This document shows positions 35,308 through 48,544 of a stretch of DNA of 64,000 bases, one piece after another. The stretch is from Verticillium longisporum. Its lineage: Eukaryota > Ascomycota > Sordariomycetes > Glomerellales > Plectosphaerellaceae. The first letter of the stretch is position 1; each line of letters opens with the position of its first letter. The stretch covers positions 6,014,001-6,078,000 of the forward strand of contig JAETXT010000003.1 of NCBI GenBank assembly GCA_019188255.1, given 5' to 3'. A model generated the notes under the pieces. The model made no database searches, had not been told where the DNA came from, and saw nothing but the letters and a program-made list of their open reading frames with translations. The translations under genes were made by a program, and so were the position numbers.

Positions 35308-38300
35308 ATGGCGTGGAAATCATCTGGGGCGTGGAACAAGCCCATCATCAATTTGCCCAAGCCCGCCAAAGATGACTCGAGCTTCCCTGGCCTCAAGGTC
35401 ACGAGCCCAGAAGCCGCCGGCACCCCGAAAATCGAGTATGAGGAGCTACAAGAGAACGAGCTCATGGTCTTGAAGGCCATTTACGGTGACGACTTCGTGA
35501 AACACACAGATACGCAGAGCGCTTGGAAGGTACCTACTTGACAAACGATAGCACCGGCTTGACGCCCTTGACCCCAACGAGTCATCGCTGACTATAGACA
35601 GAAATCTGAGCCTTCGTTTGATATCCGCATCCGGGCTTCTTCGGACGATGACTTTGTCGTTACGTTGGGCGTGGTGCTCACCGCCACTTATCCCAAAACC
35701 CCGCCTGTCCTGACGCTCAAAGATGCTGATGACATTTGCGATGTCACCCAGTTCAAAATTCAAAAGTATCTCGAAACCAAACCCAAGGTCTTTGCTCAAG
35801 AACAACAGGAGATGATAGACCGTATAGTGGAGGGGGTTCGCGAGATACTCGAGGATGCCTCTCAGGCCAAGGCCAAGGGGCATAAGTTGCCTTCGTTGGA
35901 GCAAGAGCGTGCAGCCCATGAGGCAGCACTCGCCGAGCAGGCGCAGAAGCAGCAGCAAGCTGAGGAGCGCAAACGGGCGGAGGAGAGCAAAGAGGAAGAG
36001 AGGGTGCTCGGTGGTCTGCTCCAGGAGGAACTGAAGCGCCAAAAAGACAAGGCCAAAGAATCCAGGAGGAAGAGCAAGCCCAACGGGTTTGGGTCAGTCC
36101 CGCCCATGGGCATCGGCCATGACCTTGAGGACGGCCAGATTATCTTTGATCAACCCTGTCGTGCCACTGATAAGACGGGCAATGAAATCTTCTTCCAGGC
36201 CGTCTCGGACAAGACTGAGCACGCCACGGGGCCCATCTCGACAGTCTTCGATGTGCGGACCGTGTTACCCAATGGTCAAGAGCGTCCGTTGCTGGCTCTC
36301 AAGGAGACGCGGCTGCGCACAGCCGGCAAGGACACGTCTGTGTTCAAGAAGCAGATCCAATCCCTAGAGTCACTGCTTGAGTCCCTGAAAGCTGTCCGCC
36401 ACAAGAATTTGCTGGATGTGCTTGATTTCAGGGTGGATCGGGAACATGAAAATGGTGATGGAAAGGCGCCAAGCCTTTGGACATTTACAATCCTGACCCC
36501 TTTGGCAGAAAAGGGATCTCTCGAAGAGCTTCTCGATCTTGCCGGCCATCTTGAGGTTGGCAAGGTTCGCGCATGGACCAGAGACCTTTTGGATGCCCTC
36601 AACTTCTTGCACAACAAGTCTGTGGTGCACCAAGACATACACACGGGCAACTTTCTTCTCTTCCTTGAGCCTGCGGGGGAAGTTGTCCCCAAGTGGGCCG
36701 ACGCCGGGGACCCGCGAGAACGGCACGGCATGTCGGCCAAAGCGCGAGCCCTACCTGGTCTTGCAGCGGACCGATCCGCATATTGGTTGCCGCCTGAGAT
36801 CGCTGCCGTCTCACGGCCAAACTACACCGCCAAGACTGATGTCTGGGACTTTGGTGTTGTCTTTCTGCAGATGATCTTCGGTTTGGATGTGCCAAATAAG
36901 TACCATGCACCTGCGGCACTGCTCGAGGCTCTTTCCCTCTCCAACCCCTTCAAGAACTCACGACGAGATTCTTCAAGCAACATGTCAAAAACCCCCCGCG
37001 CCCCTTTGAACTGAGCTCCAGCGAGTTCCTGCCAACGGATCCACCGGTTTTGGTCCAAGAAACAATGTCCGTTTCCAACAGTTACCATTCCAACCATTCC
37101 TCACAGATGCTCCTGCCGAGACTGAGGCGCGAGTCCACAAATAGGACCATGAACTCGTCGTCCAGGTATAGGGAAGACTTTGTCGAGGAAGGTCGTTTGG
37201 GTAAGGGTGGATTTGGTGAAGTTGTGAAGGCCCGGAAGAAACTCGACGGCCAGATCTACGCCATCAAGAAAATCAGTCAGCGATCACAGTCGAGCCTGAC
37301 TGAGATTCTCAAAGAGGTTCGTCTGCTGTCACAACTGAGCCATCCTGCTGTGGTGCGATACTACAACACTTGGGTCGAGGAGATCCCTGACGTGTCAGAG
37401 TCGGAAGGCGACACATCAACAGATATGGGCACAGATGCCTCCATGGAGACGCTATCCCAGCAGCCTGAAATTATGTTCGCCACGAGCACAGGGGGTCTTG
37501 ATTTCATGTCGTCGAGCGGATACCCACAGGTTGAATTTGGGTACGAGGATTCAGACGGCCTTGAGGATGACGATGATGATGAAGATGACGACGAAAACGA
37601 CGACGACGATGAAACCTCTTCGGACATGGAAGATGAACTTGCTCCAGCCTCGCCGATGATGGGCAGAGAGCTGGGTGATGGTAAGAGAGCTCGTGTTCAG
37701 CGCGCTTATCGGACGGTGCTGTACATCTCCATGGAGTACTGTGAGAAACGGGTGAGTAGTGGCACTTACGCCGAGTTTTCCCTCGAGCCTGGGCTGAGTT
37801 TGATAATCAGATATAACTGTAGGCGCTTCGCGACTTGTTTGCAAGGAAGCTTTTCCAAAACAACTCTGAGCTGAGGCGACTGTTCCGTCAGATGTTGGAT
37901 GGATAGGCGCATATCCACGGTCTTAGCATCGTGCATCGCGACCTCAAGCCTGAGAATATCTTCATTGCCAGAAGCTCTGACGGGGTTGACAATGTAAAAA
38001 TTGGAGACTTTGGACTCGCAACGAGTGGTCAATTTGCCGTTGATAGGGGCATTGCAAATGGCATGGAAGCAGACGATGTCACCAGAAGTATCGGCACTGC
38101 TTCGTATGCAGCCCCCGAGGTACGTTCCGCCGCCAACGGGACATACTGCTCTAAAGTTGATGTAAGTACCACAGCCCTGTAACAAAGAACCCGTGCTAAA
38201 GTATGGCAGATGTACTCATTGGGTGTCATATTCTTCGAGATGTGCTATCCTCCGATGCTCGGCATGCAGAGAGCTGAAGTGCTCGGCCAACTCCGACGAT

Positions 38301-40461
38301 CGCCAACCATACTTCCCTCTGACTTTAAGCCCGCTGAGCGCACTCAAACCGAGATTATACTGTCTCTCCTGACGCATAATCCAAAGGACCGGCCGTCAAG
38401 CTTCGAGCTTCTCCAAAGCGGCAAGCTCCCTGTACAGATGGAGAGCGAGACCATCAGGCGCACTTTGGCTGGATTGGCGGACCCGAGTTCTCCGTACTAC
38501 AAGAAGATGCTCTCAACCTTGTTCTCACGTCCAGTTGAACAAGCCAAAGACTACGCATGGGACATGCACACGAGCCTGCCGAGCCAAGCCGATCTCCTCA
38601 ACCAAAACATCGTCAAGAAGGCACTCATCTCTATCTTTAGACGACACGGTGCTCTTGAGATGCCGAGGAGCTGCCTTTATCCTCGATCATCACACTATGC
38701 GGACAATGTCGTAAAGCTTCTCGACTCTAGCGGCACTGTCTTGCAGCTGCCATACGACTTGACCATGGGCCATGCCCGAGCGTTGGCAAAACAGTCAGGA
38801 TCACCAGCAATACAGCGAACGTTTACCTTTGGCAATATTTTCCGCGATCGACAAGATACAGGACAACCCCAGATGCTTGGAGAGGTCGACTTTGACATTG
38901 TGACGACCGACACATTAGACCTAGCGCTGAAGGAGGCCGAGGTTCTGAAAGTGCTGGATGAGATTGTGTCTACTTTCCCCTCGTTATCATCGACACAGAT
39001 GTGTTTCCACATTGGACACTCTGAGCTCCTCCAGCTCATTTTTGAGTACTGCAGAGTAGAGCCCAGTTCTCGTCGCGCTGCGGCCGATGTCCTCAGCAAG
39101 CTGAATATCCATGGATTCACCTGGCAGAAGATTAGAACGGAACTCCGGTCTCCTTTGGTGGGCGTCTCGTCAACCAGCGTCGACGAGTTGCAACGGTTTG
39201 ACTTCCGAGGTAGGCAGTTCGACTCAAAGTCGAAATGAGGAGAAGCTTGAGCTGACATGTTGTAGACACACCCAGCAAGGCGTTTTCCAAGCTGAAGACA
39301 CTGTTCGAGGGTTCTGATACCTATCAACAGGCCTCATCTACCTTGGCCCACTTGAAGGAGGTTTACGAGTACGCGAAGCGACTCGGCGTGGTGAGTAAGA
39401 TCTATGTCAACCCTCTGAACAGTCTAAAGGAGAGCTTCTATACCGGCGGCATTCTCTTTTCTTGTCTCTACGATAAGAAGATGAAGGATGTCTTTGCTGC
39501 AGGAGGTAGGTATGACAGCCTCATCAAGGAGCATCGGCCCAAGGTCGGTGGACAATATGAGGAGCGGCATGCTGTCGGTTTCAACTTGGCTTGGGAGAAA
39601 CTGGCCCGAGTGCCCAAGACAGGAGGCAAAGCCTTCTTGAAGAAGACCGAAGAGGAGAGCCAGAGCATCTTCACAGCAAGACGAGTAAGCATCAGTCAAG
39701 TCCCTACACCCACAGGTCGACCTGCTTATACAAGTCCAAAGTGTGACGTGCTCATCGCCAGCTTCGATGCCGCCGTTCTCCGAACTACGGGTGTAGAGAT
39801 TCTACAGATTCTCTGGGCGCACAACGTCAGTGCCGAACTCGCAAAGGATTCGCGATCGCCCGAAGACCTGCTCTCTAAGTACCGCGACGACAGCTACTCC
39901 TGGGTTGTCATCATCAAGCAGGATGCCATGCTCAAGGTAAAGAGTCTAGGAAAGAAGGATGTGCCCGATGTCGACATTGCCATGGCGCAACTGTTATCAT
40001 GGCTACGTGCTGAGATACGTGAACGGGATTCGAAGGCTGTCGTCAAACTTCGAGGCAATCAACAGGCCGAAGCGGCAGCAGCTGCTGAGAACCATGTCGA
40101 GCAGGACGTGCGAGTCTTGGTGGCACAGACGAAGAGTAAGAAGTTCAACCGCCGAACTGTAGTCGAGCAGGCTCAGGTCAGCGCGTCCAGTTTGGTGCAA
40201 TCCTTCCTGGATGGCCCGATCCTCGCCGTCGAGACAGCTGACCAAGTCATGGATTTGATACGGGCGACTAGCCTGTCTGATGGTGAAAGTTGGCGGAAGG
40301 TAGAGCACACGGTCACCACAGCCGAGAAGAAGTACGTCAGAGAGATCCACGACATGCTGAGCAACTGGCAGTGGGCATGGGAGAAGAAGAGCGGCAGCCG
40401 TCATGCGTTCCTCTACAACTTCAGGACGGGCAACTGCATTTACTACGATCTTGGTGCTTGA
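35308..40461 (+). CDS. GCN2: eIF2-alpha kinase GCN2 / CPC-3 (one frame break and one in-frame stop)
   Basis: Senses uncharged tRNA and phosphorylates eIF2-alpha during amino-acid starvation. Exons are 35308..35529, 35602..37751, 37823..38161, 38210..39209 and 39266..40461, about 1635 residues. Domains in order: RWD (YEELQENELMVLKAIYGDD), charged linker, pseudokinase, kinase with P-loop LGKGGFGEVVKA, an acidic Asp/Glu insert (37566-37620), HRDLKPENIF, DFG and YAAPEV. Then come a HisRS-like domain with GGRYDSLI and the ribosome-binding C-terminus. Near 36953 one base, probably G, is missing. At 37904-37906 a TAG replaces the leucine usually found in MLDGLAHIH just before the catalytic loop. Both defects lie in otherwise well-conserved sequence. 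Confidence 0.9.
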
Positions 40462-41505
40462 GCCTGTCCATCTTAGCAGCCTGTGTTGGCCTAGATAGGA
40501 AGCAAAATGAACATTTCATGATCTTGAATGGGTGCATTGCAAGCTTGACTACTTACTGGCTACTGCATGCAACATGTCATGCCAACCGTAATTGGGCAGA
40601 GTTTGCATCGCAGTCAAACAACGGTAGTACTGAAAAGACACGGTCGAATGGCGCGACATCGGTACGTACCACCTTGATGACCTCCGTTTTCTCCGAAGGG
40701 CGGCCTCTCCGACAGGCCGATTCTCAGAGGACCGGACCGGGTCCCAAGGCCGGCCAGTACTGGATACAAGGCGGAGCTGGTGCGCCTGGCGTCTCACAGC
40801 GGAAGCAAGGCCCTGGGACAAGGTACCCCGGTACCTGCCCGCCGAGTCCCCGTGCGAGACAAGTCATCAGAGCGAGCCCAGCCTGGCACGCGCCTGGGGT
40901 GGACGAGAGCCGGTGGCGCCGCAAGGCAGGTGCCCCCTGGTTGGTCCCCCTCGTCTCCTTGGCTGCCCACCAGAAGGGTCCCGACCCAGAGGCCCTCCCC
41001 ATCCGTCACTTTCCTTTGAGGCGAATCCGAGACAGACCCAACCACGAGCTGATGCCTCCTGACTCTTCCGCCCGAAGTCGCATCTAGTGCCTACCGGCAT
41101 CTCCAAGATTTCCAGACCGCCTTGTATCGACCAAAACCTGCCTCCTTTCATACCTTCTCCACGCTCGTCTCTTTCCTCTCTCTCAGACTCCTGACAACCC
41201 CTCTCGGCAACTTTCACCCCGCCTTGACCCTCCTGCGACTCACGAACTAGACCACGACACAGACAACAAGCGATTCTCCGACGAACCATCCGTGCGATAT
41301 CTTCGTCTGACTGGTGATCAACAAAGCCATTTGTACCCCCGTCAGCCCTCAGACGAACATCTTGGAAGCGTTCGGAAAAGCGGTTGTAAAGTGCGGACAG
41401 AGTCACACCCTTCCCTTCTCCCTGCCCCGAGCCCCGGTCGTCATCCAATCCCGGATCCGGCGCTTCTACTTTTCGGAGTCCTTCTTCTACCTACGGCCGC
41501 ACAAC
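40462..41505. other. Intergenic: UBC3 promoter region
   Basis: 1.04 kb. Holds palindromes GGTACGTACC (40661-40670) and AGGTACCCCGGTACCT (40821-40836) and a pyrimidine-rich leader before the E2 start. No gene is recognised. Confidence 0.5.
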
Positions 41506-42331
41506 ATGGCGCAGAAGCGTCTCATGAGTGAGCTGCAGACGCTGCAGAAGGAGAAATGGGTGTATATCGACGTGAGTATTCACGAGGCAACATGATCGAT
41601 CCCTCAATATTGACGTTGGTTCCAACAGGTCGATGAGCAGAATGTTCTGAAATGGAAGATCGGTCTCATGGTCGTGAACCCGGACAGTGTCTTCAATGGC
41701 GCATACCTCAAGGTGAGCAGGTTCCGCCCTTTCTTTTGGCCACGATACAATGAACTGACCCCTGTTTCCAGGCCGCCATGACCTTCACCTCCGAATACCC
41801 CTACCAGCCCCCGACCTTCCAGTTTCAGACCAAGAACATTGTCCACCCGAACGTCTACTATGACGGCAAGCTGTGCATTTCAATCCTCCACAAGCCAGGG
41901 AGGATGAACAATCAGGCGAACAAGCTTGCGAGCGTTGGTCACCCCTGCAAGGTGTCGAGTCCGTCTTGCGATCTGTCCTGCTGCTTCTCGATGACCCGGA
42001 GATCAACTCGCCCGCGAACGTTGATGCTGGAGTCCTGTACCGTGACAACCGCGAAGAATACAACAAGAGGGCTTCCGAGACGGTAGAGGCATCCAGGAAA
42101 GATATACCTGAGGGAGTCAAATTCCCTACAACCGCCGATCTGGAGCCCGTGCCGCAAAAGCCCGTGGACGACGATGCCTTCTGGAACGAGACAGATGACG
42201 AGGGCGACTTTGACCTGGGTGGCAGCGACAGTGACTTTGAGATGGACGAATACAACGAGGACGAAGAAGATGACGACGCCGACGATAGTAGCAACACGGC
42301 TGCCGGGAAGAAGGATAACACCAAGGCCTGA
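41506..42331 (+). CDS. UBC3: Ubiquitin-conjugating enzyme E2, CDC34/UBC3 type (one frame break)
   Basis: Transfers ubiquitin with SCF ligases, acting in G1/S control. Exons are 41506..41571, 41629..41712 and 41772..42331; about 236 residues when read through. The UBC fold begins [14 protein letters not shown]. The catalytic cysteine is C85 in [12 protein letters not shown]. The acidic loop that marks the Cdc34/Ubc7 class follows ([15 protein letters not shown]). The long acidic C-terminal tail with many Asp/Glu is typical of Cdc34. The exon sum is one base short; the frame breaks at the GGG of 41898-41900, right after the catalytic segment, where a C appears lost. UBC7 is a less likely alternative because it lacks such a tail. 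Confidence 0.87.
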
Positions 42332-43295
42332 AGCTAGGCCGTATCATTTAGACCGCGCTCGAGGTGGTAGATGTATTGAGCGGGGCGTTGCTCACTTGAA
42401 GTTTGGGTTTGCTTTTTGTTTTTGACTTCCAGCGAAGGACTTATGCATAGCGACGGTCCATGGCGTTGAGAGGTAGTTTTTTGGGCCGGTGGCTTGTGTC
42501 AGGACAGGGGCATCACCGACAGGATCTCATTATTGGATTCTGGTGGGCGGCCTGGGATGTTGGTGGCCCAGGCATCGTCGTGAATAGAGTACCGCAAATG
42601 GGTGCTTGTTAGAGCAGCCAATATATTCCTTCCAGCGTACTACTCAAGCAGTAGACCATCTTGGCAGATTGATCATGCAAGATGAATGCAGCGTAAAGGC
42701 AGAAAGGGTACAATGAGAAATGCTTCAGCCCTGCGCGTAACGGCTTGACATGCACATACTATTGTCCAGGACGCTATTTTCAAGAGCGATGTGACAGAAA
42801 CGAATGCTCGGCAACCCAGGCGCCACGCTGATCATTGATGGCTGTGCCAGAATCGTCGGCGGGCCCCTACGTAATCGTTGGAGGCACAGGTGGTACAGCA
42901 CACGGCCAGGTTGTCAAGGTGTCCCGGCGCTAGCGCATGTTAGCCATGCAGCTCCCGCCTCAACAGCATCAACCAAGCCACAGCATTCAGCACTCAGAGC
43001 TTCACCTTCGTCTCCATCTGCTTTTCCCTCCGACGACCCTCCGATTTCTCTTGCTCCGGCTGGCTTACGTCTATTTCGTGCACCGGATCCCTCTCCTGCA
43101 TTCGCACCCCCCGACCGTCCGAATACCTTGGCGGTGCTGACCGTCACTTGGCGTGGAGCCCCCAGCCAACCGCCGCCTGTCCTGTCTCGACGATGCGTAG
43201 TACGACACACCTTGCCACCCCATAGGAAGCCCACTTGAGGGCACCATTACGACCGCGAATACAGAGGGAGGCGTGAGAATAAGTTCGCCGGAGCA
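42332..43295. other. Intergenic: UBC3 3' flank and promoter of the UIM gene
   Basis: 964 bp between two plus-strand genes. No conserved coding frame or RNA gene is seen. Confidence 0.5.
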
Positions 43296-46200
43296 ATGGC
43301 GCCAGAACCTTCCGACGACGATGTCTCCAATCTCTGCGCCATCGCCAATATTAGCGAAGCGCAATATGGCAAGGTCGTGTTAAATGCGCTGCGGGTGCGT
43401 CTCAAACCTTGGCTTCGTCCGAAGAGTCTCCCGTTTCCTGACGCTTCGCACAGAATAGCAGCAACAACCAGGATCAGGTCATGATGGAGATCTTTGACGA
43501 CTTGGAGGCCGTACGTAGACCGCCCTCATACTTTTGTTTGTCCTTTCCGGGCGCTAAAGAGGTGATGCATAGTTTGTCAGGAAAAACACGTGGGATGAAT
43601 CTGCGTTTGGCGCGAGTCGCGAGGGCGAGACCAATAGCGCCGGTATTGGTTCGTACAGCCATGTCCCTGAACGGTTGGACGAGGCCCTGACGATATGGCA
43701 GCTTTCAACGTCGACGCACCCGATAATGCTGTCATCCAGGGCGTCACGCCGCCCCCCGAATCGAGCTACTGGCCCGGCAGCGGAGCTCCCTCGCGACCTC
43801 CTTCGAGAACGAATAACAAGTCGCCGCTTGGTAGGATGATTGATTGGACTGTCGGGGATCCAACCGGTACTGGACCTCGTTCGTCGCGAGGACCCGTTGG
43901 GCTGACGAGTTGCAGGACCAAATAGCTCCGCCCAGGAGGATGAAGACCTACAGCGAGCCCTCGCCGAGTCGGCGAGGGAGTCAGGTGTCGCACCGCAAGA
44001 AAACGGAATCATGGACGGCATCACCCCGACATCTACAGCACACTTTGGCCCAGCGAACCGCAACGACTATGATCCGAGCAACTGGGCCATGGTTCCTGCA
44101 GGTCCAGCTACGCGCGCCCGATCAGCGCTAGATCCTGTACCATCGAAGAGGCAAAGAGCATCGGACGCTCCTGCGTTCTTAGTGCAACAACCAAACGCGC
44201 GGAACGCGGGTCACCGTCTGGGTGCGATCTTGTCAATTTTTCACGAGATCCCGTTGTCTCGCAATGTCCTGTTGCAGACTGGACGCCCGGCGGAGAACTA
44301 CGGTCACAACAAGGAGTGGTGGAAAGGTCAGGCCATCTACCCCGCTCACCTGGCGGCAGCGATGAATCAGGGCCAACCGGTGCCTGACGACGTCAAGCCA
44401 GACTTCAACGAAGAAATTCACCGTCTAATGGCTTTTCTCGATGCGACGGATCGCAGTTACGGGTCGGTTGAAGTCATGGCGGACCTTCTCGATGGAACCC
44501 ATGCCGGACGCGAGAGGCAATTCTTCGACGTTCTCAACGAAAGCAACGACCCGGATGTCCTCAAGCCGCTCATGCATGATGCACTGAGCATGCTCGTCAA
44601 TACTTATGAGGTTGTCGAGAGCGTCGACAGATTCTCGTTCCTTGACTTTGAGCTTAGTGCACATCAGTGGTCGCAAGTCGAGAGCTTCTATGATGTGTGG
44701 GATTGCTTGGCTTGGGACGAGTCCATGACATGGCAAGAAATTAAAGACGACACAAAGATGACCGTCTTCAGAGAGATGGGCGAGATCATGACGGTTTTGC
44801 TAGATGGGGACTGCCCTGATACCATTGACATACCCGAAGTCTGGTACCCCGAGCGATACCTAGAGGCAAGGAAGGAGGATGCACGGGCGATCCAGGAGCA
44901 GCTAGCCTGGGCACTCGCAAGGCTTTACGATGCTACGGCGCTGGAGCACGAGTACAAGAACTGGGACGACCCGGTGACGCACAAACAGCACGACAGGCGC
45001 GAACTCCTGGTGCAGGCTGTTGAACAATACGAAGGCTTCGTCAAGTACCTCACCGGTCTGGTGGAGTTTGAGGATTTCGCACCACCAAACGAGGAGGTTA
45101 GCAAATTACTTCAGCTGGACACGCTGCCACCACTTGCAACAGACAAGGAGAAGGATATGTTGGCCCACTGCGAGCAGGTGCTCATACGCTGTAAGCACAA
45201 GCTCAGGGAGCTAGATGCCAACATGAACAGTATGTGCACACCAAAACATCATTCGTTTGCTCACTTGCTGACATGATTACAGAACTGAATGCCGACCGCG
45301 ATTACCTCAAACAATATCGACGGTATCTGAACACACTCCTCACAGACCCTGAGCCGGAGGACGGTGGAGAGCCCATTCCGTTTCACGGCAAGAAATATCT
45401 TCTTCGGGGTGTGGCCACTGGGCGAGACATTATGTACATTTGTCGCAGAACTGAGCCTCAGTTGATCGACCTTGAAGAGACTGCACAGCCTCTGGATCAG
45501 TGGTGGCGGCTCACATACGTGGCGGGCGATGAACAACCAGTGCAAGCGGAGGTAAGCAGTATATTGCATTGACGTGAGAGTCAACGCTGACAATTTCACA
45601 GAAGGTTGAGTTTAGTGTCGTGAAGGAGAAGATGCTGAAGGAGTCCAAGACCCCACTGCTGGTCTATGCAACAGAAGATGCGCTGAACACGCCGCGCGTT
45701 CCCCTTTCGGACGAACTTCAACGGTTCGTGCTGGCGGAAAACAAGATTTTCCGTCAGGAACTGAGCCACGAAGCGGACGAAGACGACGACGAGGACGTGC
45801 CGTTGATCAACCCGAACATCTCACCTTTCTCGCCGTCCAAACGCAAGGACCGCGCAAACAGCGTCGACTCCATGGACACCAACCGGGCATCATTGGGCAA
45901 CAGCGAAACGAACTCTAGAGCGGGGGACTTTGACGACATGGATGCTTTCGGTATGGTCAGCGAAGGCATGGTCCGCCACGCAGCGAATACGACAAGTTCA
46001 GCAGCACAGTCAGGAAGACATTCAGATCTGGAAGGGCTTAGCAACCAGAGTCAAGACCAACTATCAGCGACGCTTTCTCGCGAGTCAACGCATTCAGCAG
46101 CCAGCCAAAACACAGCGCCTGCACTTTTCAGCCGCTCATCCACCGGCCAAACCTTGCAGGAGACAGTAGACACAGGATCCATCGACCAGCCGATTGAACT

Positions 46201-46366
46201 GGAGGCGACGAACAACGAGATCAAGCTGCCCGAGATGCAGGAGCGCGGGGGCAATGGATCTCTCTTTGGCAGTAGACATGCATCAGCGAGTTCAGCATCT
46301 GGCCGCCGTGACGCCGCGGCAGAGGCCATGGACGTGGATGCGTCGTTCTCTAGGCAGCTTGACTAG
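43296..46366 (+). CDS. Ubiquitin-interacting-motif protein with degenerate USP-like domain (frame breaks)
   Basis: Approximate exons: 43296..43394, 43459..43510, 43573..45229, 45283..45551 and 45602..46366. The N-terminus has a UBA-like start (SDDDVSNLCAIANISEAQ). A UIM is clear near 43930-43980 (DEDLQRALAESARES). From about 44200 the sequence NAGHRLGAILSIFHEIPLSRN resembles the start of a USP25/28-type protease fold, but the GNTC(Y/W) catalytic box is absent, so deubiquitinase activity is unlikely. The C-terminal third is Ser/Asp-rich with FSPSKRKDRA. The frame breaks near 43681-43684 (one G missing), again between 43860 and 43925, and the first exon junction does not keep phase. Fungal genomes carry this family as ubiquitin interaction motif protein; its role is not established. 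Confidence 0.7.
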
Positions 46367-47284
46367 GCATTCAGCGAAAAGAGATCTGTCAAGGGGAGAG
46401 ATCGGTCAAGAAGCAGGTTAAGCCTGCGGAAGAAGATGAATGGATGGCTTGACCACCTTGTCGATGGCTACAGAAAGGGGTAGACTTGGAGCGGGGAGTT
46501 AGTTGCCGGGGTGGGTTCGGTCAAAACGTCGCAAAGCGAAGGGGCGCCTTTGTGTATCAAGTTCAGTAGTCAGCCAGTCAGGAGAGAGCATGTTCCTCAG
46601 GAACACAACAACATGAAGCTATGAGAATCATTCGAATTGAGTGCGATGGAAAGGGGGTTGAACTCTCGCGATGTTGCCAGATGGAGATGGCAGTATGTCG
46701 AAGGTTCCAGAAGGTTCCATGCCCGCAAGCGGTGGGCGGTGATGTCACATCTGGGCCCCGGTCGTGAGACCTTGACCTCACAGCTCGTGCGAGTGGGCTG
46801 TAGGAGCATTGACAGGAACATGTTGGAATCCTGAAATGACTTCTTCAACATCACGCGACTTCTTCTTTCTGCATTATATCTTTTGTTCACCGATTTTTGC
46901 AGTCCTCAACTCGCCGTAGCTTGTTTGAACAATTGACATCGAAACACACACAATCAAGACGACCAAGTCTACCTTGCACCACCATCACAGCAAGTAACTG
47001 GACGCAGACGCTAAGCCCCACCAATTGGGCAGCTGCTCTACAACCCAAAGCGACGAGGCACACATTCGCCTTACTTTTGACAACCCGACACACCATAATT
47101 TTCGTACCTCAGCCTGGTGGTAACCATCACTGTCTCATCCTGTATCTTCTCCTTCCATCTTTGCTGTTGCTGGGCAGCACAGTAGAAGCAGGATCAGCTC
47201 GGCACACCGACAAGGTCTGCCCCGCATCAATACCACCATCCATCCACCATTGCCAGTAAGCCTTGAGAGGCACACACCGACGCG
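46367..47284. other. Intergenic: promoter and leader of the DnaJ gene
   Basis: 918 bp. The last 400 bp are C/A- and CT-rich, like a fungal 5' leader. No gene is recognised. Confidence 0.5.
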
Positions 47285-48544
47285 ATGGTAAAAGAGACGA
47301 AACTCTACGATCAGCTGGGCGTCAAGCCCGAGGCTACACAGGAAGAAATAAAAAAAGGCTACCGGTAGGTTCTTCCTCTCTCGTGAATCATTTAATCTCC
47401 TTCATTTCCAAAGTACACAAGCTAACAACCCCACTACAGCAAGGCAGCTCTCAAGTGGCACCCCGACAAGAACAAAGACAACCCCAACGCCAGCGAAAAG
47501 TTCAAGGAGTGCTCCCAGGCCTACGAGATCCTCTCCGACCCCGAGAAGCGCAAGACCTACGACCAGTACGGGCTCGAGTTCCTCCTCCACGGCGCCCCGC
47601 CCCCGGACGCCAGCGGCGGGGCCGGCAACGCCAACCCCTTTGCCGCTGGCGGCATGCCTGGCGGTTTCAACTTTGGCAACGCCGGCGGCGGTGGCAACAC
47701 ACGCTCGTTCCGCTTCAGCACCGGTGGCGGTGGCGGCGGCGCGCCGGGCTTCAACTTTAGCAGCGCCGATGATATTTTTGCCGAGTTTATGCGGCAGAGC
47801 GGTGGCGGCGGCGGCGGCGGCGTAGGCGGCGGAGACGACATTTTCTCCACGTTTGGCGCGGCACGCGGCGGCCGATCGCGGGTGCGGCACTCGTCGGGCG
47901 GCTTCGATGACTTCTCGTCGCCCAAGAGGCGGGAGGCCACGCCCGAGGTGACAACGGTTGAGAGGGCGCTGCCGCTGACCCTGGAGGAGCTCTTCAAGGG
48001 CGTGACGAAGAAGATGAAGATCAAGCGCAAGCTGTTTGACGAGAGCGGGAAGAGGACGACGACGGACGCGGTGCTTGAGGTGCCGATCAAGGCCGGTCTG
48101 AAAAAGGGTAGCAAGATCAAGTTCAAGGGGGTCGGTGATCAGGAGGAGGGAGGCCAGCAAGATCTGCACTTTATCCTGGAAGAGGTAAGTGTTATTCACC
48201 CCCCTTGTGACAACATTCGCATGAATACAGAAGCTAACGGTGACTCGCAGAAACAACACCCTCTGTTCCTTCGCGAGGGCGATGACCTCGTCCACACGGT
48301 TGATCTTGACCTCAAGGAGGCTCTGACGGGATGGAAGCGAACCGTTGCCACGATTGACGGCAAGCAGATCAACCTTGACAAGGCCGGCCCGACGCAGCCC
48401 GGCAGCTCAGAGCGGTACCCCGGACTGGGCATGCCCGTGTCGAAAAAGCCGGGCACGCGGGGCGACTTTGTTATCAAGTACAACGTCAAGTTCCCGTCGA
48501 GTCTTACAGCGGCGCAAAAGCAGAAGCTTAGGGAAGTTCTATAA
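47285..48544 (+). CDS. SIS1: Class B (SIS1-type) DnaJ/Hsp40 co-chaperone
   Basis: Stimulates Hsp70 ATPase and delivers substrates; Sis1 homologues work in cytosol and nucleus. Exons are 47285..47364, 47440..48184 and 48251..48544, encoding 372 residues. The J domain holds the HPD tripeptide at residues 34-36 ([10 protein letters not shown]). A Gly/Phe-rich region with long glycine runs follows (about residues 95-185). Two C-terminal beta domains follow ([37 protein letters not shown]), without the zinc fingers of class A. The end, [17 protein letters not shown], is typical. The frame is intact. PSI1 is the other possible fungal name. Confidence 0.9.

Noticed and set aside
35308..40461. Stop-codon readthrough or recoding in GCN2
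   Set aside because: No recoding signal is evident and the window shows many unrelated one-base faults, so a sequence error is simpler.
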